Of a DNA stretch of 64,000 nucleotides, positions 1-13,118 are shown one piece after another; the stretch's first letter is position 1, and every line of letters begins with the position of its first letter. The stretch covers positions 124,001-188,000 of the forward strand of contig NW_026252116.1 of the NCBI RefSeq assembly GCF_025399195.1, written 5' to 3'. The notes under the pieces are model-generated. The model was not told where the DNA came from, made no database searches, and saw only the letters and a program-made list of their open reading frames with translations. The translations under genes were made by a program, and so were the position numbers. The DNA is from Umbelopsis ramanniana AG. Taxonomy: Eukaryota > Mucoromycota > Umbelopsidomycetes > Umbelopsidales > Umbelopsidaceae.

Positions 1-1207
1 TCGCATAGCATCGCCATGAGTAGCAAATAAAATAAAGCCAGTTCCACTTGTCTTTGTGTTTTCAGTAGGTCTGATCATCCACATAATGGTTGGTCTCAAG
101 CCAGATGCCGAGAACCATGCTTCAAGTTCGCCTTGAGTAATTTCCACAGGTAAACCAGCGAGATGAATGACCTTTGATTCTTCCTTCTTGAACTGCATAT
201 GGTCTGCATTCGTGTCAATCGGATGAACGAATATATCACTATGGTTAGAACTACAGAAATAGCGAATAATTTCCACCATGGTCAAACAATCATCCAAGGC
301 TGAACGCTCGTTGGTGGGACGCTTAATTTGGAACGTTTCGCACATTTCGCTCAAAGACACAACCGGTAAACTCTTGTCAGGATGATGAAGCTGCCAACGA
401 AGGTATTCTTGCTTTAGGTCGAACATGCAACAGTAAGCCAAGTAGTCTGGTAATTCAATGCTTTTGTCACGAGATTCTCTGGGTAACTGGATGCGCAAAT
501 CCCACGCACCATGCGTAACAAATGCAAACGTAAGTCCCTTCCCATCTATTTCGGTTGTCACATACTGGTCCAGCTGTCGAACTGCATCTCTCAAGCTGCC
601 AGCATTATCTAGTTTATCCCATGTAATCCCAGTAACTTCCGTACAAAATGGCGTCAGAGTCGTCCTTTCTGGGCGTACGTAAATCTGTTCCTTGTGAATC
701 ACTGTCAATTTTGACGCGTCCAAAACAATGTATGAGAATTCTATAAAGCTCAATATTAGTCACTGCTACACTTTTACTTGGAGGTTAAATGCTTTGCAAA
801 TATACATTACCTATAATTTCTGAGTTTTCTTTGGTAACTTGAACAGAGGCCGGATTACTTGGATTATCATCACAGGTAGCTTCAAACTCTAGAACTATCA
901 AGCGATCGTAAGGTATGTTTGTAGGTTCCTTTCGCGAATACTCTGTCTCTTCTTGTTCTTCCTCTTTATCAGCATTTGAATCTCCATCACGTTGTTGATC
1001 AGAACCTGCCAGCTCTGGTGTCGCTTGATCTGGTTGATGACCAACCGTAGTATCAGACTGAGAGTGTTGCGGTGGTGAATCTTGATTTGGCGACTTGCCA
1101 TTGGTGGCCACAAGAGTCTCTTCTGTCAACTGTCTTTTGCTGTCGTTTCCAACAGTTTCATCGCCTACAACTTCGTCAATTTTGCGTTTGCGTTCTTCTG
1201 GTTCCAT
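1..1207 (-). CDS. ERI1-like 3'-5' exonuclease with C-terminal RRM-like domain (partial, runs off the window)
   Basis: Two exons are visible, 1207-811 and 740-1, giving 379 codons with no stop; the 3' end lies outside the window. The start at 1207 opens MEPEERKRKIDEV, with an acidic, disordered N-terminus. The exonuclease fold follows: LIVLEFEATCDD, then FCTEVTGITWD, HGAWDLRIQLP and SALDDCLTMVEII, the order seen in ERI1/RNase-T exonucleases. After about 60 residues an RRM-like segment reads VIHLAGLPVEIT to SGTGFILFATHGDA. The family trims RNA 3' ends, including small RNAs, histone mRNA and 5.8S rRNA. Here the first catalytic Asp (usually DFEATC) is Glu, and the usual catalytic His before the last LDD is Arg, so activity is doubtful. 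Family assignment is firm; enzymatic role is not. Confidence 0.85.
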
Positions 1208-3596
1208 CGTGATTCGTGTTTGGAGAAAAGATATGGTCCAAGTGAAATCTGTGTTATTGGACTGCCAAAACCCACGAGTCACGTGATATATTTCTCCTTT
1301 TTTGCTTTTGACGTATTCACCTCTTTGAATCGTTTTAAAATGTGAAAATAAACTAAAATCCTTTGAATTCTACATAATATACAAAAATGGAATGCTCAGA
1401 ATCTCAATGAATTTTATATTTAAAAGTAGTGTACGATAAGAGTCGAATATTGGCCATAATACCGGAGGATATACACCTTGCTAAAAGCTTTTTCTATTCA
1501 CCAGGGGCACATCCCCACTCCACGGGATCTTTCTGTAGATAGGAAGATAACGAAAGAATAGATATTTTCACTATCAAATGGTCTTATAACTGTAAGGTTT
1601 ATATCCCCCTTCGCGAATCGCCTATAAAGGATTTAACCGCGATTGCTTTTTTCTTCAATTATTTCGCACATGTAGCCTATGGTATATTGCAGAAACTAAA
1701 TACTTCTTCAATTGTTTGCTATAGAAAGTGACATTAACGCTGAATAGAATATAGTAAATGATTTGATCGTGAGGTGCCTTACCTCAGAGTAAATGCACAA
1801 AGAGGATTGGTATTAAAAATAATACCAATGTACATACCCATGCGCACAATTCTTGTTAATAAATTTTACAGCTCTTTGGGTTAGCGTTCATTTCTAAGAA
1901 CAGTCAACTATGTACATTTTGCAGACATAATATTACTTCTCTCGTATCTGCCAGATCAAAGAGACATAACATGATATTTGACCGATTTATATAAAAAACG
2001 CATTTGATCACGGACTTTTTGGTGGTTGTCCGTTAGATAAGTTAGTGATGGTAGAGAAAGTATAATCCAGCTAAAGAAATGTAACATGAATGGGTCAAAC
2101 CGCTTTCAACATATTGAACATACTGACATTTTGAAGCGCTCACTCGCTTCGTCAGTAGCGCCATTGAACCAATCAACTATAGCTTGGGATATGCCGATGC
2201 AGAATCCTGTATAAATAACTGAAAGAAACCCGTCAATGTACCAGTTGCAAATATACGCATTTCTAGATGGTGAGAACGTGCTAAAAAGATTCCGTGCAAC
2301 CGCCGATAATTCACTCTTCCATCTCAGCCTACCCGCTATTTCACCTCGTAATGCAGCTGTGACCTGACAAACTTGAGCCTTTGGTAAACCGTTAAAATTA
2401 GTGTAATTGCATTGCCTTAGCAAGCACCAAGCTATCATTAAACGAAACGAATTCATTAAAAAAAAAAAACAAAACACAACGCCAACTATAAGGGTTGGTA
2501 AAATGTTACATTGGAATAATAATTGCAGGACCCCTCGATGATAGACGTTATATGGGTGTTTGAAATTTTACGAAGTCATGAAACCCATTTTTGCTTCGGA
2601 ATAATGGATACTTCACCTTTCCGTCAACATATGTATTGGAGGCGAACAACATTTGCGAGATTTTTGGCACCTAAGGTGCTCATATACTTAATTACCTTTC
2701 CAATTTGACCAAACATTCGGTTTCATAATGTGGTTTAAAATCTTTTCTAAAGCTGAACACTTTTTGAAGCTCGTTAGCTCCAGTTCTTATTACCTCCTTT
2801 AATTTGCAGTTGTTCTAAACATTTGTAGTAGTCTTGTCCCTAACATTTGGCAGAAGTCCAAAAAGCACCAAATTCAGCTGGCCGAAGCAATTCAAAGAGT
2901 ATTATGTAGTGGCTTGCCATTGGTTTATTGTGGCCACGTTCATGCAATGTTTGTATGGTTCCACCATAAGAAGCATTTCACGTGGCGTGAGCACTTTCAA
3001 TGAAACCGCGTATCATAGCCGGTCATCTGTTCGATGTAGAATCCAATTTTTTTTTGGCATTTTAAGCAGCGACTATAGCAGCGATACAAGTATCCACGAA
3101 AAGGACATTGTTGCTTGTTGTGGCAGTGGTAGAATGACGCGTAAGCTTATTAATGTAGGCTCATCAAGATGGATCTTCGGGTCAACTTTTACAGACAATA
3201 TTCCCGCTTCAACGGCTTCTCGGCGCCCATAATTTGACAGAGATTAGGCCTTCCAGCAGAGTTTTTCGCTCAAAGGAATATTTTATCGAGTTTTCCTGGC
3301 TAGCATTAGAAGCTGTCATACGACACACCACTCAGTTCTCCTTCATAGAATACCATGAAAGCGAGAAAGAGGTGTTTTTCGGATTTTACTTTTGCTGCAA
3401 GCGAACGGAATTTGTTCTCCGGTTTATTCACAATGAAAGTAGGTAGCACCAGCCTTTGGAGTATAAAAGTAATTTTAGAACGCACTCTCCTTGTTGCTAT
3501 TTTTTAAAGCAGGCCCGTTTTTAATTTTTTTTTTCTTTTGGTCCTTCCCGCTATTCCAAACCACCTGTACACCTTTTTCTTTCTTGGTTAACCGTC
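1208..3596. other. AT-rich intergenic stretch, 2.4 kb, no supported gene
   Basis: This gap separates the exonuclease promoter from the next plus-strand gene. Open frames of 60-130 codons occur on both strands (for example 2106-2477 minus and 2834-3232 plus). They have no recognisable domain, no convincing splice-joined continuation, and no tRNA or transposon signature that I can see. A poly(A/T) run lies at 2459-2469. The stretch at 3500-3560 is T-rich and probably belongs to the promoter/5' leader of the next gene. A decayed element or gene cannot be excluded for 2100-3450. Confidence 0.5.
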
Positions 3597-5481
3597 ATGT
3601 CTCTGGATAATGTCACTGTCAACATGTCTCGGCTGGCACTTGCACGCGCTATTAAAACTCCCGATGGCGATGACTCAGACGCTGATCCCTGGGACAAAAG
3701 TGTGATCTTTCACCAATCTCACATTCCCCAAGCAATTGAGCAATACAAAGGTCAAAAACGAGGTCATACTTCACCTAACCACCGTCAGTCCCATAAACCT
3801 CATCAGACGAAGATACCGCAACAAAGAACGCAGTCTGCTAAACAAAGGGTCGCTTCGCAAGCTTTACCAAAAGCTCCTACTCAAATCCAGGTACAATCCC
3901 AGGCACGGACTTGTAAGTAAATGAGTTTTGTAAATACAGCATATTTATGCATAAGACAAACATATACACATTTCAAAAGGTGTATATAGTTCCGAACATT
4001 CTCAGTTTGATTCTAACATTCAATTTTCAAATTCAGCGATTGTCAAACCAAGGATTCGAAAAACTTATATACCAAGCGATGATGAGGACGAAGAAGAGGA
4101 GGGGGAGGAGGAGGAGGATCAAGAAGATGATAGTGACTCTGATGCACCTGACCAAGGAAAGCAAAAAGTAGTGTTGACACCACCAGATCAAGAAGAACAA
4201 GAAATAATTTCGAAAAATAAAGCCACACGCAAGCAACCATTACCCAGCGATGATGAGAGCAGCGCCTCCGGTAAGCAGATTTGGCTGAATTTATTCACTT
4301 TTAAAAGCCAGTTACTGACAGTGCATTTTGAAACGTTTACAGATAGCGAAGATGGTGATGAAGACGATGGCGATGCTTCTTCCGTGGAGCTCACCCCTCA
4401 ACGTCATTCTGACCCGCAAGCTCACCCTAAAACATCCAGAGCCAGTTCAGGCTCATCATCTGCAGGAAGTAGTAGCCTAGCCGCACACCAAAGGTCTAGG
4501 TCACTAGGCGATATGATGGATGACCGTTCTTCAGTGCCACGTCTGCAAGCTGAACGTACATCGAATCCTCCAATGGAGCAGTGGCGAAGAAGTGCTGACC
4601 CTTACAGTAGACCTTCGGATGCTTATGATTCACATCATTTGGCTGCTGCTCATGTGCACAATCGTAGCAGATCGTCAGAACGACTGGATAGGTTGCCTAC
4701 ATCCAAGCCTTCTACACCTGTGCCAGGTAGAACGGCTCGAAGGAAATCGACTATTATGGAATATGAAGGCTTGCTACAACAGCAGCAGATGATGCAAGCT
4801 CACCATGCACAGCAGATGAGTCAGATCCAACATTACCAATCTGGGCAAAATAAGTCTAGAAAAAGCCATGCTAAGCGTGCCAGTATGTCCGGTATGGATA
4901 TGCTTCTTCAGCACGAGCAAGAAAAACTGTCATTGGCGAAGAACAAAACCAAAAAGCTCGATTCCACAAACGCACCCATCGAAGGTCTATTGGCAAAGTT
5001 ACCTGAATCAGGGGCCTACAATATCAATTTTCAACAGCTACAGGGAAGTCGATCGCATGGCACACGCAATAGCATGAGACCGGATGGAAGTTTCGCTAGA
5101 GATTCGCACAAACAAGCACCAATGGGTCGGCCGAACAGCGCCATGGGCTACTTTGATACCCGACCGGCCACATCCACTTCGCCCAGTCCAGACAATCGTC
5201 GATCTCGCCTTTCACCTTGGATGGAGGCTCCATACCCCACTTCAAGTATATCTACACCTGCAACACACTTGCAACGCCAATACCAGCAACAAATGATGAT
5301 GTTGGATCAGCAACAGCAAATGATGCAAAATCAATTTTTAATCCCTGCCTCAATGCTTCAGGTACCCATGAATTATGGGCAAATGATGCCTCCCACTAGT
5401 CCCGACTTAGCTATGCGTCAAGGAATACCACGGCCGGTTAGCTCTATGAGCAAGAGATCCAGCTTTGCTTGGGGTACCTGA
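3597..5481 (+). CDS. Uncharacterised low-complexity, Ser/Gln-rich protein, 562 aa
   Basis: Three exons (3597-3912, 4037-4270, 4343-5481) join in phase to 562 aa; donors are GTAAGT and GTAAGC. I do not recognise a family. The N-terminus has a short conserved-looking block (MSRLALARAIKTPDGDD) followed by a basic His/Gln-rich stretch. Exon 2 carries a long Asp/Glu run after RKTYIPSDDEDEEE. The C-terminal two-thirds is Ser-, Gln- and Met-rich, with RSRSLGDMMDD, RRKSTIMEYEGLLQQQQ and several QQQ/QQMM tracts, ending MSKRSSFAWGT. The RRKST site resembles an AGC-kinase target. No membrane segment or catalytic motif is visible. The composition suggests a disordered regulatory or scaffold protein, but that is inference. 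The gene model is solid; the function is unknown. Confidence 0.8.
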
Positions 5482-5845
5482 TAGACTTACATATACACAT
5501 ACCTTTCCCTGTAGTTCATCCATACTCTTGTCCATATCTATTTTTCCTTTTTACTTTAGTAACCGTTGATTTTCCTTTATACTATCTCACATACAACCTT
5601 TACATACAACTGCGCTATGAAGGATTCTCATGCCTTATGAAGCCTACAAAAAAAAAGTAGGTTTAGCACCGTGAAGTCCTCCCATTTGGCTTAAAAATAT
5701 AATTTTTTGCTTGCGATCAATTTTTTTTCTGAGAGTTTTAATGAGAAACCCATATGCTTTTTTCCCATTTGGCAGCCCGATTCAATAATTCATTCACTTG
5801 GCTTCGCAGAGATAACTTTGTCCCTCGACTTGACTCCATTCCTAC
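5482..5845. other. Intergenic: 3' end of previous gene and GUP1 promoter
   Basis: The spacer is 364 bp and AT-rich with T runs. No gene was seen. An ATG at 5754 opens a short frame that ends at an in-frame stop inside GUP1 exon 1, in a different frame; it is a possible upstream ORF in the leader. Confidence 0.5.
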
Positions 5846-8085
5846 ATGTCTGAACCTGTGTCGGCTACACAGCATAAAAGCAAGTCGCAAGAGAAATGGG
5901 TAACCCAACCACCCAGATGGAAAACTAAAGGTTCGTGCTGCTGCTAATCCCCAGCAACAGTAGAGTATCATTCACGTTCCTGACTGTTGTTTCATTTACA
6001 GAGTTCTACTTTTACTATGCCGCGTTCGCATTTGTAGTCCCATATATGTTCAAGGTCACGTACGATCTGAGCAAAGGTATACAGAGAAACTCTACACTAC
6101 AATTTTCTCGCCATCACCACTGACGAATTGCCCGTTTTCTGCAGATGACAACCCTCATTACCCCGAGTACGAGTATCGGTTAGAGCCTGGGTGGATTTTC
6201 GGCAGAAAAGTGGTAAATACATTGTTCCACTATGCTAATAACTTGATTGACCTACAAAGAAACTGAACCCATTCAATCACTTGTAGGATAACAGTGACAA
6301 CCAGTACGCATCCTTCCGCAACAACATACCCACACTGATTCCACTTTCGTTCGGCTATCTTCTTTTATCTCATATCTACCAGCGGTTCTGCTGTCCTGCG
6401 ATGCCAATTAAGCATCCTCACCAATCACTCCCTCGAACGTACTTCATTCTTGCAGCTGCCTTGATCTACATCGCTACCACCAATGGAACTAGCATTTTTA
6501 AGGTTCTGGCCATCGCTACCATCAACTACGGTATAGCGAAGTTGACTAAGGGCTCCTATCTCAATCCATTATTGACTTGGTCCTGGAATTTGCTAGTACT
6601 ATTTGCAAACGAATGGAACGATGGCTATAGGTTCAAGCAAATCGGAGAGTCATTTGCGTTCCTCGTGAGTACCTAGTATATTTTGAGGCTTGATTTGAAT
6701 AGGCGCTTTGATCTATGGTTAATTAATTTACATTATTGAACAGGATGATTACCGAGGTTTGACTCCGAGATGGCATATTCTGTTCAACTTTGTAATGTTA
6801 CGCATGGTATCCTTCAACATGGACTACTACTGGAGAAATAAGCAATCTCGAGATGCATACGATGTGAGTCCAAGTAATATCATTTTTGTTGTAGTCGAAG
6901 TACTCATTACTGACACATCTTGCTGCCCAGAAGGATGAACGCATGGGAGGTCCAGTCAGCGACAAAGACAGAATCCAGAAACCTGCTTTTTATGAAGATT
7001 ACAATTATGTAAACTTCTTGGCCTACATTCTCTATACACCGCTTTACCTCTGTGGTCCCATTATAACCTTCAACGATTTTGTGTCTCAGGTAAGGATGAG
7101 ATCAGAAATTTTTGTTACTATCTGATTTGGTTATTGATCTTTAACTTTAATGTGAAATCAGTTGAGATACCCATCGCCAAACGTTACTCGCCGATATGTA
7201 CTTCAATACGCTTTTCGACTTGTGGCTGTTATCTTGACTATGGAGTTGACCTTGCATTACTTGTATGTGGTAGCTATAAGCAAATCCAGAGCTTGGGCAG
7301 GAGACTCTCCATTACAACTTAGTATGATTGGATACTTCAATTTGGTTATCATTTGGATGAAGTTACTCATCCCATGGAGGTTCTTCCGACTTTGGGCTTT
7401 GGCGGATGGAATGTGGGTGGAGGAAAATATGGTGCGATGCATGAGTAACAATTATTCTGCGCAAATGTTTTGGAAAAGCTGGCACAGAAGTTTCAACCGC
7501 TGGACTATTCGGTAAACACAATGGGGATTTCAGCCTGTTGATCTTAAACCATACTAAACTATCTTCTTCACCATCCAGATACATCTATATACCACTTGGC
7601 GGCTCAAAGTACTTTGCCTTCAACATGTGGATCGTCTTCACTTTTGTTGCACTGTGGCATGATATTCAACTCAACCTTCTTGCCTGGGGTTGGCTTATCT
7701 GCTTATTCTTAGTACCTGAAATCGCCTGTACTACGATCTTTTCACAAAAGCGGGTATGTATATTACATTATCCGCTAGTACGTCAAAAGCGATCATTACA
7801 TTTTAACCGTAAAGCTCTAATTTTCAGTGGGGAAGCTGGCCTTATTATAGACACCTTTGTGCACTAGGAGCTGTTGGAAATATCTTAATGATGATGATAG
7901 CTAATCTGGTTGGCTTCTGTGTCGGACTGGATGGCATGGCAGACTTGCTAAGTCAGATATTCACTACCTTTGATGGATTGATCTTCTTGGTCTGCACGGT
8001 CTGCTGTCTGTTTATTGCAGCTCAAGTCATGTTTGAAATCCGAGAGTCTGAGAAGCGTAGAGGGGATCCAAAGTGGATGATGTAG
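5846..8085 (+). CDS. GUP1: Gup1-like membrane-bound O-acyltransferase (MBOAT)
   Basis: Nine exons (5846-5930, 6002-6076, 6145-6212, 6287-6664, 6744-6863, 6931-7089, 7162-7511, 7579-7753, 7828-8085) join to 555 aa, close to yeast Gup1 (about 560). The N-terminus [11 protein letters not shown] is followed by the Gup1 block [18 protein letters not shown]. Many hydrophobic helices follow. The MBOAT core shows [20 protein letters not shown] and the presumed active-site His in [15 protein letters not shown]. Gup1 proteins remodel GPI anchors by adding a long acyl chain at the sn-2 position in the ER, and were first named for glycerol uptake; ER location is from the family. The C-terminus ends RRGDPKWMM. 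All junctions are GT-AG and in phase. Confidence 0.95.
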
Positions 8086-9091
<1,006 letters not shown>

Positions 9092-9093
9092 AT

Positions 9094-9393
9094 GTGCTCG
9101 CTTATTGTCCGTTTATTTACATTTTCGGATCTTCTTTGTACACGGGTGTAGTTTGGTTTAACAATTACATTAAAAACACATACAAATATTCAATGTATAC
9201 TTCTGGTACCTTGCTTTCAATGACAATGGTGGTGTATGGGCTGTCTGTTCTGGCTTTGACTAGGGAGTGGGTAATATGGTGTAGATCAGTCTGATGTGAG
9301 AAAATCACATATTGCCAACGGTGGGGGTTTGATAAAAGTGGTTTATTCATGGCAAGGCAAATGGGGCAAAGTGTAGCGGTGGTAACATTTTTT
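9094..9393. other. Convergent 3' spacer
   Basis: Between the ubiquitin gene (+) and the methyltransferase gene (-). AT-rich, no gene seen; it must contain the 3' ends of both transcripts. Confidence 0.5.
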
Positions 9394-10167
9394 CTATTCC
9401 TTCTTCTCTCCTGGCTTTCGAGCCTCAATAATAAATCGGGTTGTATTGGCCTTAAAGCATCCTTCTCTCTTGATGTGCTCATGCATAGCTTTAAGTTGAG
9501 GCATGAACTTTTCAACGGTAAAGCCAGGCACGATCCAGATGACTTTTCTTAAATAATAAATAACAGCTCCCACATCGTAGAATTCGGTTCGGAGTGTTTC
9601 CATACGCAAATCCAGTACTTCCAGGCCAGCCTCTTCGCAATCCTTTCTGGCCATCTCTGGATGCCGAGTATCTACACGGCCTTCCAATGGCCCTAAGAAA
9701 AATTTGGATACTTCCAATACGCTATCAGGCCCAACTTGTTGTGAGTAGTAGATGCCGCCGGGTTTGAGCACACGCGCAACTTCTGCCCAGTATGCTTTAA
9801 CAGGATGACGGCTGACAACAAGATCAAAGGCATCATCGGCAAACGGAAGTGGCGGCTCATCGTTGTCTAAGACGACAGCAACGCCTATTGGGTGTAGTAA
9901 TTTGGTGGCCTTGGCTAGATTGGGTTGCCAAGATTCCGTTGCCACACAAAGAGGGGGGATTTTCGGGATCCCTGCGAGAACTTCTCCTCCTCCTGTTTGG
10001 ATGTCAAGTGCTGCGCTAGCTCGTGCCATACGTTCGCCCATTGATCGTTGATATCCCCATGAAGGACGTACTTCAAGAGCACGTCCGTCCAGCCATGAGA
10101 AGTCCCAGCCTTCAACGGACGCGCTATTTGCCTCCTCCACGAGATCTTCGAAGCTTCTTTCAGTCAT
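9394..10167 (-). CDS. Class I SAM-dependent methyltransferase, 257 aa
   Basis: Single exon. I start at 10167 (MTERSFEDLVEEANSASVEG); an in-frame ATG at 10221 would add 18 hydrophobic residues, which look more like leader translated by chance than a real signal anchor. The Rossmann methyltransferase order is visible: motif I region ALDIQTGGGEVLAG, an acidic loop ATESWQPNL, the post-motif FADDAFDLVVSRHP, then VARVLKPGGIYYSQQVG (motif III type). The C-terminal part includes EEAGLEVLDLRMETL and RFIIEARKPGEKKE. The fold resembles bacterial UbiE/RlmA-type enzymes. The substrate cannot be read from sequence. Upstream the RNA has TTGCTACAG just before the chosen start, so a 5' UTR intron is possible. 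Confidence 0.8.
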   Translation of the reverse strand: MTERSFEDLVEEANSASVEGWDFSWLDGRALEVRPSWGYQRSMGERMARASAALDIQTGGGEVLAGIPKIPPLCVATESWQPNLAKATKLLHPIGVAVVLDNDEPPLPFADDAFDLVVSRHPVKAYWAEVARVLKPGGIYYSQQVGPDSVLEVSKFFLGPLEGRVDTRHPEMARKDCEEAGLEVLDLRMETLRTEFYDVGAVIYYLRKVIWIVPGFTVEKFMPQLKAMHEHIKREGCFKANTTRFIIEARKPGEKKE

Positions 10168-10945
10168 ACCGTGCTGTAGCAACCAAAATATTAAAAAGAA
10201 GATAAAAATGCTAGCTGCCAATTTGATTCACTTTTTACTTCCGCACATGCGTGTGACTTTCTTCTTCAGCTACCAGTATTTCCAACGACAATATTGTACT
10301 CTAGTTTGCACACAATCGCGTTAATACTACATATATATTTCCATCTTGATTAAACTATAAGAAGTATTAGTCTACAAAGCTTCCAGCCCATGTAAAATGT
10401 AATTTACGTGGCTGTTCTGAAGCAAATGTGCGAAAATGGATTGACTGCGGTTCAACTTTACATGCGCTGGAGTTAGAAATGGCAGTGTAACAACCAATTG
10501 CTTTGCAAGGTTTTGCGAATATATTCTGACTAGAATTTGGAGAAACCGTGGTAAGCATTTCACGGTTTCAAATGTTTGTCGTAATCAATTTCATTTATCC
10601 TATGTCTATTCATCTGTTCTGTGAGATAGAATTATTATGCTATAGCATCGCATAATAGCGTACCCTTACATCTATCAGTTCTCCACTGACTACACTAATT
10701 TTTTATACTAATTAAGCCCGTTGTAGGAAAGTTATAGAAGCGATTCTGATCGCCACTATTGCAAATATTTGGTTGAGAAAGAGATTGTACGGATACTAAA
10801 AGAATGCTAACTATGCAAGGCGATTTGTCGGAGTACTCTTATGAACTGTTTGTTGGCAGATAAATACTTGCCAAAATCACTTCCCAAAATCATCAGTCGG
10901 TTACTGAAATATTTCAACTGCCAGACTCTCTAGAACTCGGTTCGC
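10168..10945. other. Divergent promoter region, methyltransferase / ALG6
   Basis: 778 bp between two divergent genes. No further gene was seen. An 8-bp inverted repeat, TATTATGC with GCATAATA, lies at 10633-10657 with a 9-nt spacer; significance unknown. Confidence 0.5.
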
Positions 10946-12902
10946 ATGACAAGGTCAAAGATGCAGCAACATGGGGTAGACTCACCGTTGGCAAAGAATG
11001 CGCCTGCCAATCGGTGGTTTCAGCTATTGGTGCAGAACCAGACTTTCTGGACTGCCCCACTAGTAACCGTTCTGTTTTCTCTATTCGTGCGATGGGCGGT
11101 TGCTTTAAACCCATACTCCGGTAAGATTCATCGTTGTTGTAATTCATATGAATATTCCAACCATTACCCTCGTCCTTTCCTAATGCAAATTCCTCAAAGG
11201 CTTCCAAACTCCCCCTATGTTTGGCGACTATGAGGCCCAAAGACACTGGATGGAACTCACCATCCACTTGCCAATCAAAAAGTGGTACCGGTACGATCTT
11301 CAGTGGTGGGGCTTGGACTATCCTCCACTCACAGCATACCATAGTTGGCTTTGCGGCATTGTGTAAGTTTAGGAAAAGGGACTTTTGTAGAAAAGGGGAT
11401 GGAGCGAAATGACTGACCAACCTCCCTTTTTCCTCAGTGGTTCCTGGATCAATCCCGCGTGGTTTGCATTGGATGAATCGCGAGGATATGAAAGTCCTGA
11501 CAGCAAGCACTTCATGCGAGCAACTGTTGTCTTCTGGGAAAGCATCATTTTTATACCTGCTGTGCTTGTATTTACACAAATCTGCTATGGAAAGCAAGGT
11601 CATTTGAAGAAGGTAAGCATTAGACCAATTCATCACTTTTAAGCGCCTTGATACTGACATTGCCCATTCGTAAAGAATATTGCAGCTCTACTCATTCTTT
11701 TGCAACCAGCGCTCATCATCATTGACCACGGCCATTTTCAGTGAGTTATCTTCTCAAAATCGCCTTACGCTCGCAAAATCACACCAGTATTAATATATCC
11801 CGAAATTTGCAGGTTCAACAACATCATGTTAGGAACAACATTGTGGGCTGTCAACTGCTTTATGATGCAACAATATGCTCTTGGCTCTTTCTTCTTTTGT
11901 CTCTCACTTGGATTCAAGCAGATGGCTCTTTATTATGCACCGGCAGTATTTGCATTTTTGCTTGGTAAATGCTTCAAAGAACCCAACGGGTAAGCGGAAG
12001 CTCAGCTTTGCAAATAGTCTATAATCTAACAACCAACGAATAACTGATGATATCGTATTTCAGTATCGCCATGTTTATTAGACTTGGTGTTACGGTCGTT
12101 GCCACTTTCGGCGTTCTTTTGTCACCTTTCTTAACATCGGTTGAAGATATTCTGCAAGTGTTCCATCGCGTATTTCCCATTGCAAGAGGCCTCTATGAAG
12201 ATAAGGTTGCCAACATGTGGTGCGCTGTCAACGTGGTGGTTAAGTTGCGTCAATTATTCGATCTTCAAACAACCATTCGATTGTCTTTGGTAGCTACCGT
12301 TTTGACCATGCTCCCGTCTGTTATTCATCTTGGATTGAATCCAACCCGAAAAAGACTCATGTATGGTCTCGTATGTTGCTCCATGTCATTTTTCTTATTT
12401 TCCTTTCAAGTGCATGAGAAGAGTATCTTGTTGCCAGCTCTACCCGTGACTCTTTTGATACTAGAGGAACCGTGGGCTGTGAACATGTTTATCAACGTGG
12501 CCATGTTCAGGTATGGGTGATTCGGGGTGTTCTCCAAGTCAGTTAAGAAAGGCATTAACTCGATTTTCCAACAGTATGTTCCCTCTTCTAAAGAGAGAAG
12601 ACCTGGTGCTTCCCTACTTTCTAGTCACGATATTGTGGAACTACTTGGCTGGATTCCACACAATTTCAATGAGCAAAGTGGTCAAGCTGCTGACCTCAAT
12701 TTGCTATACAGTCATACTGGTTTGGCATATTGCTGAATCTCACATTCCTCCACCCCAGGCACTGCCTGACCTTTACACTGTGCTTAACGTACTGTTTAGC
12801 TGCGGATGTTATCTTTTGGCATTCCTGTATTTCAACTGGCGACAGATTAATTTGGTGGATAATGCCACAGAATACACGGATCATCGAAAGAAGCACCAAT
12901 GA
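10946..12902 (+). CDS. ALG6: ALG6: dolichyl-P-Glc:Man9GlcNAc2-PP-dolichol alpha-1,3-glucosyltransferase
   Basis: Seven exons (10946-11120, 11200-11362, 11438-11612, 11676-11740, 11813-11989, 12064-12510, 12575-12902) give 509 aa, the family length. Near the N-terminus is the ER-lumenal signature [11 protein letters not shown], then [17 protein letters not shown] and [14 protein letters not shown], which hold the conserved acidic residues. Later blocks match ALG6 rather than ALG8: [58 protein letters not shown] and [17 protein letters not shown]. The enzyme adds the first glucose to the lipid-linked oligosaccharide in the ER membrane, which helps the oligosaccharyltransferase. The start could also be the second Met at 10961. 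Several introns use AAG acceptors. Confidence in identity is very high. Confidence 0.96.
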
Positions 12903-13118
12903 AGTGTAAAATAGACGTTTATATATTGGCATGATTTTTTTAATACAAATAGGCATGAAAGCATTTCAACGAAAAGTACATAAACAAAAATTATGCATTG
13001 GTACAAAGAAGGCTCCTTCCAGGTGAAATGTATTCTTTATGTTCAGAGCTTGGCTTTTTTCACTAGTCAGTGAAGAGAGTTAGAGTCAATGTCGTTTAGA
13101 AACCAACGCTAATTTCGC

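Noticed and set aside
2106-3446. Possible decayed transposon or gene
   Set aside because: Several mid-size frames on both strands but no transposase motif, terminal repeats or target-site duplication could be identified.
5754-5900. Upstream ATG as the GUP1 start
   Set aside because: Different frame that ends in a stop; the start at 5846 joins in phase to the conserved Gup1 block.
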